Source of the DNA: Leptolyngbya sp. PCC 7375
GTDB taxonomy: Bacteria > Cyanobacteriota > Cyanobacteriia > Phormidesmidales > Phormidesmidaceae
NCBI RefSeq assembly: GCF_000316115.1
Contig: NZ_JH993797.1
Location: forward strand, 5,318,486 to 5,382,485
DNA length: 64,000 nucleotides
Direction: 5' to 3'
The position numbers and the translations under genes are program-made. A model generated the notes under the pieces. It saw nothing but the letters and a program-made list of their open reading frames with translations. It was not told where the DNA came from and made no database searches. Shown one piece after another: positions 63,701 through 64,000 of the stretch (position 1 is its first letter; each line of letters opens with the position of its first letter).

Positions 63701-64000
63701 GAACTAACTCCCTTAGCTTTGCAATTCCAGCAGGCGCAACTATTGGCAATACCTATGCTCGATTCCGCATTAGCCCTCAAAGTGGATTAGCTCCGACAGG
63801 GATTGTCGGCGGTGGTGAAGTGGAAGATTATCAGGTTGCGATTCAATCTGCGCCCACAAGCGGCCCCACCTTCGTTTGTGACCCCAGTTTCTATGTGGTC
63901 ACTGGCAATAGCATTCCTACCAAAAGCTCTCAACTTAACCAAGTTAACCGTAGCAACACCCCCTATACTTTTGACCTTGTTGGCAGTCCCACTACTACCA
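60751..64000 (+). CDS. Giant exported DUF11/GEVED protein (3' end outside window)
   Basis: The frame is open from the ATG at 60751 to the window end (1083 codons seen). Signal peptide in RTVIAAMLLSGGILSPGMIAWA. The mature start GTIIRNQATGSFVDPSDSSTQTIISNEVQVEVAEVAGITVV repeats the N-terminal module of the 910-residue protein at 43849, including FEITNVGND. Next come a divergent DUF11-like part, a GEVED domain (about 481-660, DFGDANGYPSSGGHF to DGEMEDYAVAI), a DUF642-like domain (about 683-868, ELVLINDGFEDP to NFLDAIRFGPLC) and a second GEVED domain (about 869-1025, DHGDADASYP to GGGEVEDYQVAI). The sequence then reads CDPSFYVVTGNS. Many Asp-rich loops (NADGDDNSSLDDEDG) suggest calcium binding. 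Confidence 0.88.
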   Translation, partial: MSNRRLTPNQSKTNRRRLSKRARTVIAAMLLSGGILSPGMIAWANGPAPGTIIRNQATGSFVDPSDSSTQTIISNEVQVEVAEVAGITVVDNGYNEPTDGTVNEGDTVYVDFEITNVGNDPTQFFIPGAATISGGTAHATEDIQVIEYDPDGSGVSAVDLSASNITVPGGGQATGSLAGMPNNGSIPAGGSITVRVPVTAGTAGNDLTVILGNTTAANGQNEVYVAGTNDVYTQDNSGTDNGDTAGAPINNEREAEDSLTVTIAADPNTPTVICPTGSSGTGGGYATSGDGLYLDDIFWLDWNCGVNTQFNPGDVVQKTWTGPHGIEIIATISNITQTLHPYNTGTYFEDRLNTLYGGVNPISLSNLNDGEDPTYDVTFSMTLNGVPIEADIVTAEAESTDSVNEYATWTTDGTPWQPLDVAAGSALNIAFSNGGQTITMDDFPNAGPGTLLALTEDVSTISVDMNAGGKEALGFGIMVPFDFGDANGYPSSGGHFAPRTATGGSQPTTSTPATSLTLATLVNDTPYLGSIGPDTERAEDSDQPTANADGDDNSSLDDEDGITLTTLTEGDTSYTIPAGNITANTTGDATLHAWVDFNQNSSFEASEYQSVVISNGTPAGGLTWSGLSGITPGTTYARFRLTTDTNITASTPYAVAIDGEMEDYAVAIASSTPTPPSVPANACELVLINDGFEDPRITIQPPVPVASFGNVVFQYDETDVPGWLSSADNLIEIWDENNNPGATGIAPVPPFEDNQFAEINAVLNGSLYQDATTTPGTVLTWQFAHRGRTGVDTLNLKLGPPGATVAQINPTTGTTSFSTGTSDWILYQGTYTIPAGQTTTRFEFVAVSTASGSTSEGNFLDAIRFGPLCDHGDADASYPVDRTNNGAAHTLDGVTYLGNAAYAELQANPSAGADGDDNGTGDGDLQDDEDGVTFTSTLEADSTATVDIVASVDAPLSAWIDFNNNGSWDDPGEQIFTDEPLTAGTNSLSFAIPAGATIGNTYARFRISPQSGLAPTGIVGGGEVEDYQVAIQSAPTSGPTFVCDPSFYVVTGNSIPTKSSQLNQVNRSNTPYTFDLVGSPTTT

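Noticed and set aside
1..64000. tRNA or rRNA genes
   Set aside because: No cloverleaf with a GTTCGA-type arm and CCA end, and no rRNA sequence, was recognised in the gaps; a tRNA scan would be needed to exclude them fully.

Overview
The window comes from a cyanobacterium. The HIP1 octamer GCGATCGC recurs through most of it. The gene content also fits: a HetZ/PatU-like pair, a urease cluster, a cyanobacterial-type Ser/Thr kinase, IS4 and IS1634 transposases with cyanobacterial features, and cellulose synthase with a PilZ domain. HetZ/PatU genes are mostly found in filamentous cyanobacteria, so a filamentous, possibly non-heterocystous strain is a reasonable inference. I do not name a genus. 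No rRNA, tRNA or CRISPR array was recognised.

Layout. (1) 1-9703, plus strand: a cellulose export operon. It holds an outer-membrane barrel cut by the window edge, a TPR protein, GH8 endoglucanase (BcsZ-like), BcsB and BcsA. (2) 9773-16433: argD, a transglutaminase-like membrane protein that has lost its catalytic triad, a PatU-like gene and a HetZ-like gene, all on the minus strand, then a divergent conserved gene. (3) 16611-28802: an SRPBCC protein, then a five-gene operon of the uncharacterised STM4011-STM4015 type (leucine-rich-like protein, ATP-grasp, sulfatase-fold hydrolase, two radical SAM enzymes). Two genes of this operon are cut by insertion sequences, each with a clean target duplication. 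One of those ISs is itself split by a large-serine-recombinase element. (4) 29301-31415: a large choice-of-anchor/DUF4114 protein. (5) 31482-41301, minus strand: a urease cluster ureD-ureA-(S41-like)-ureB-(SH3-like)-ureC, an M20 amidohydrolase, bioD and a Ser/Thr kinase. (6) 41757-43214: a GAF/histidine-kinase-like protein without the phospho-acceptor His, closed by a 25-bp perfect hairpin. (7) 43849-64000, plus strand: an array of large exported proteins (DUF11-like repeats, SdrD-B-like, Big_1-like plus outer-membrane barrel, beta-helix plus OmpA, proprotein-convertase P domain plus GEVED) with a REP-associated tyrosine transposase between the last two. The final gene runs off the window.

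How the parts connect. In region 1 the synthase (BcsA/BcsB) would make cellulose under c-di-GMP control, the TPR protein and barrel would together do what BcsC does alone elsewhere, and the GH8 enzyme would trim the product. In region 7 every protein carries a signal peptide. One is a barrel and one carries an OmpA peptidoglycan-binding domain, so the set looks like a surface structure with its own outer-membrane anchor. REP-like palindromes with CCATGG or GCATGC cores are scattered through the window and match a palindrome inside the RAYT gene itself.

The most interesting parts are the interrupted STM4011-STM4015 operon, the nested serine-recombinase element with palindromic attachment arms, and the large surface-protein array.
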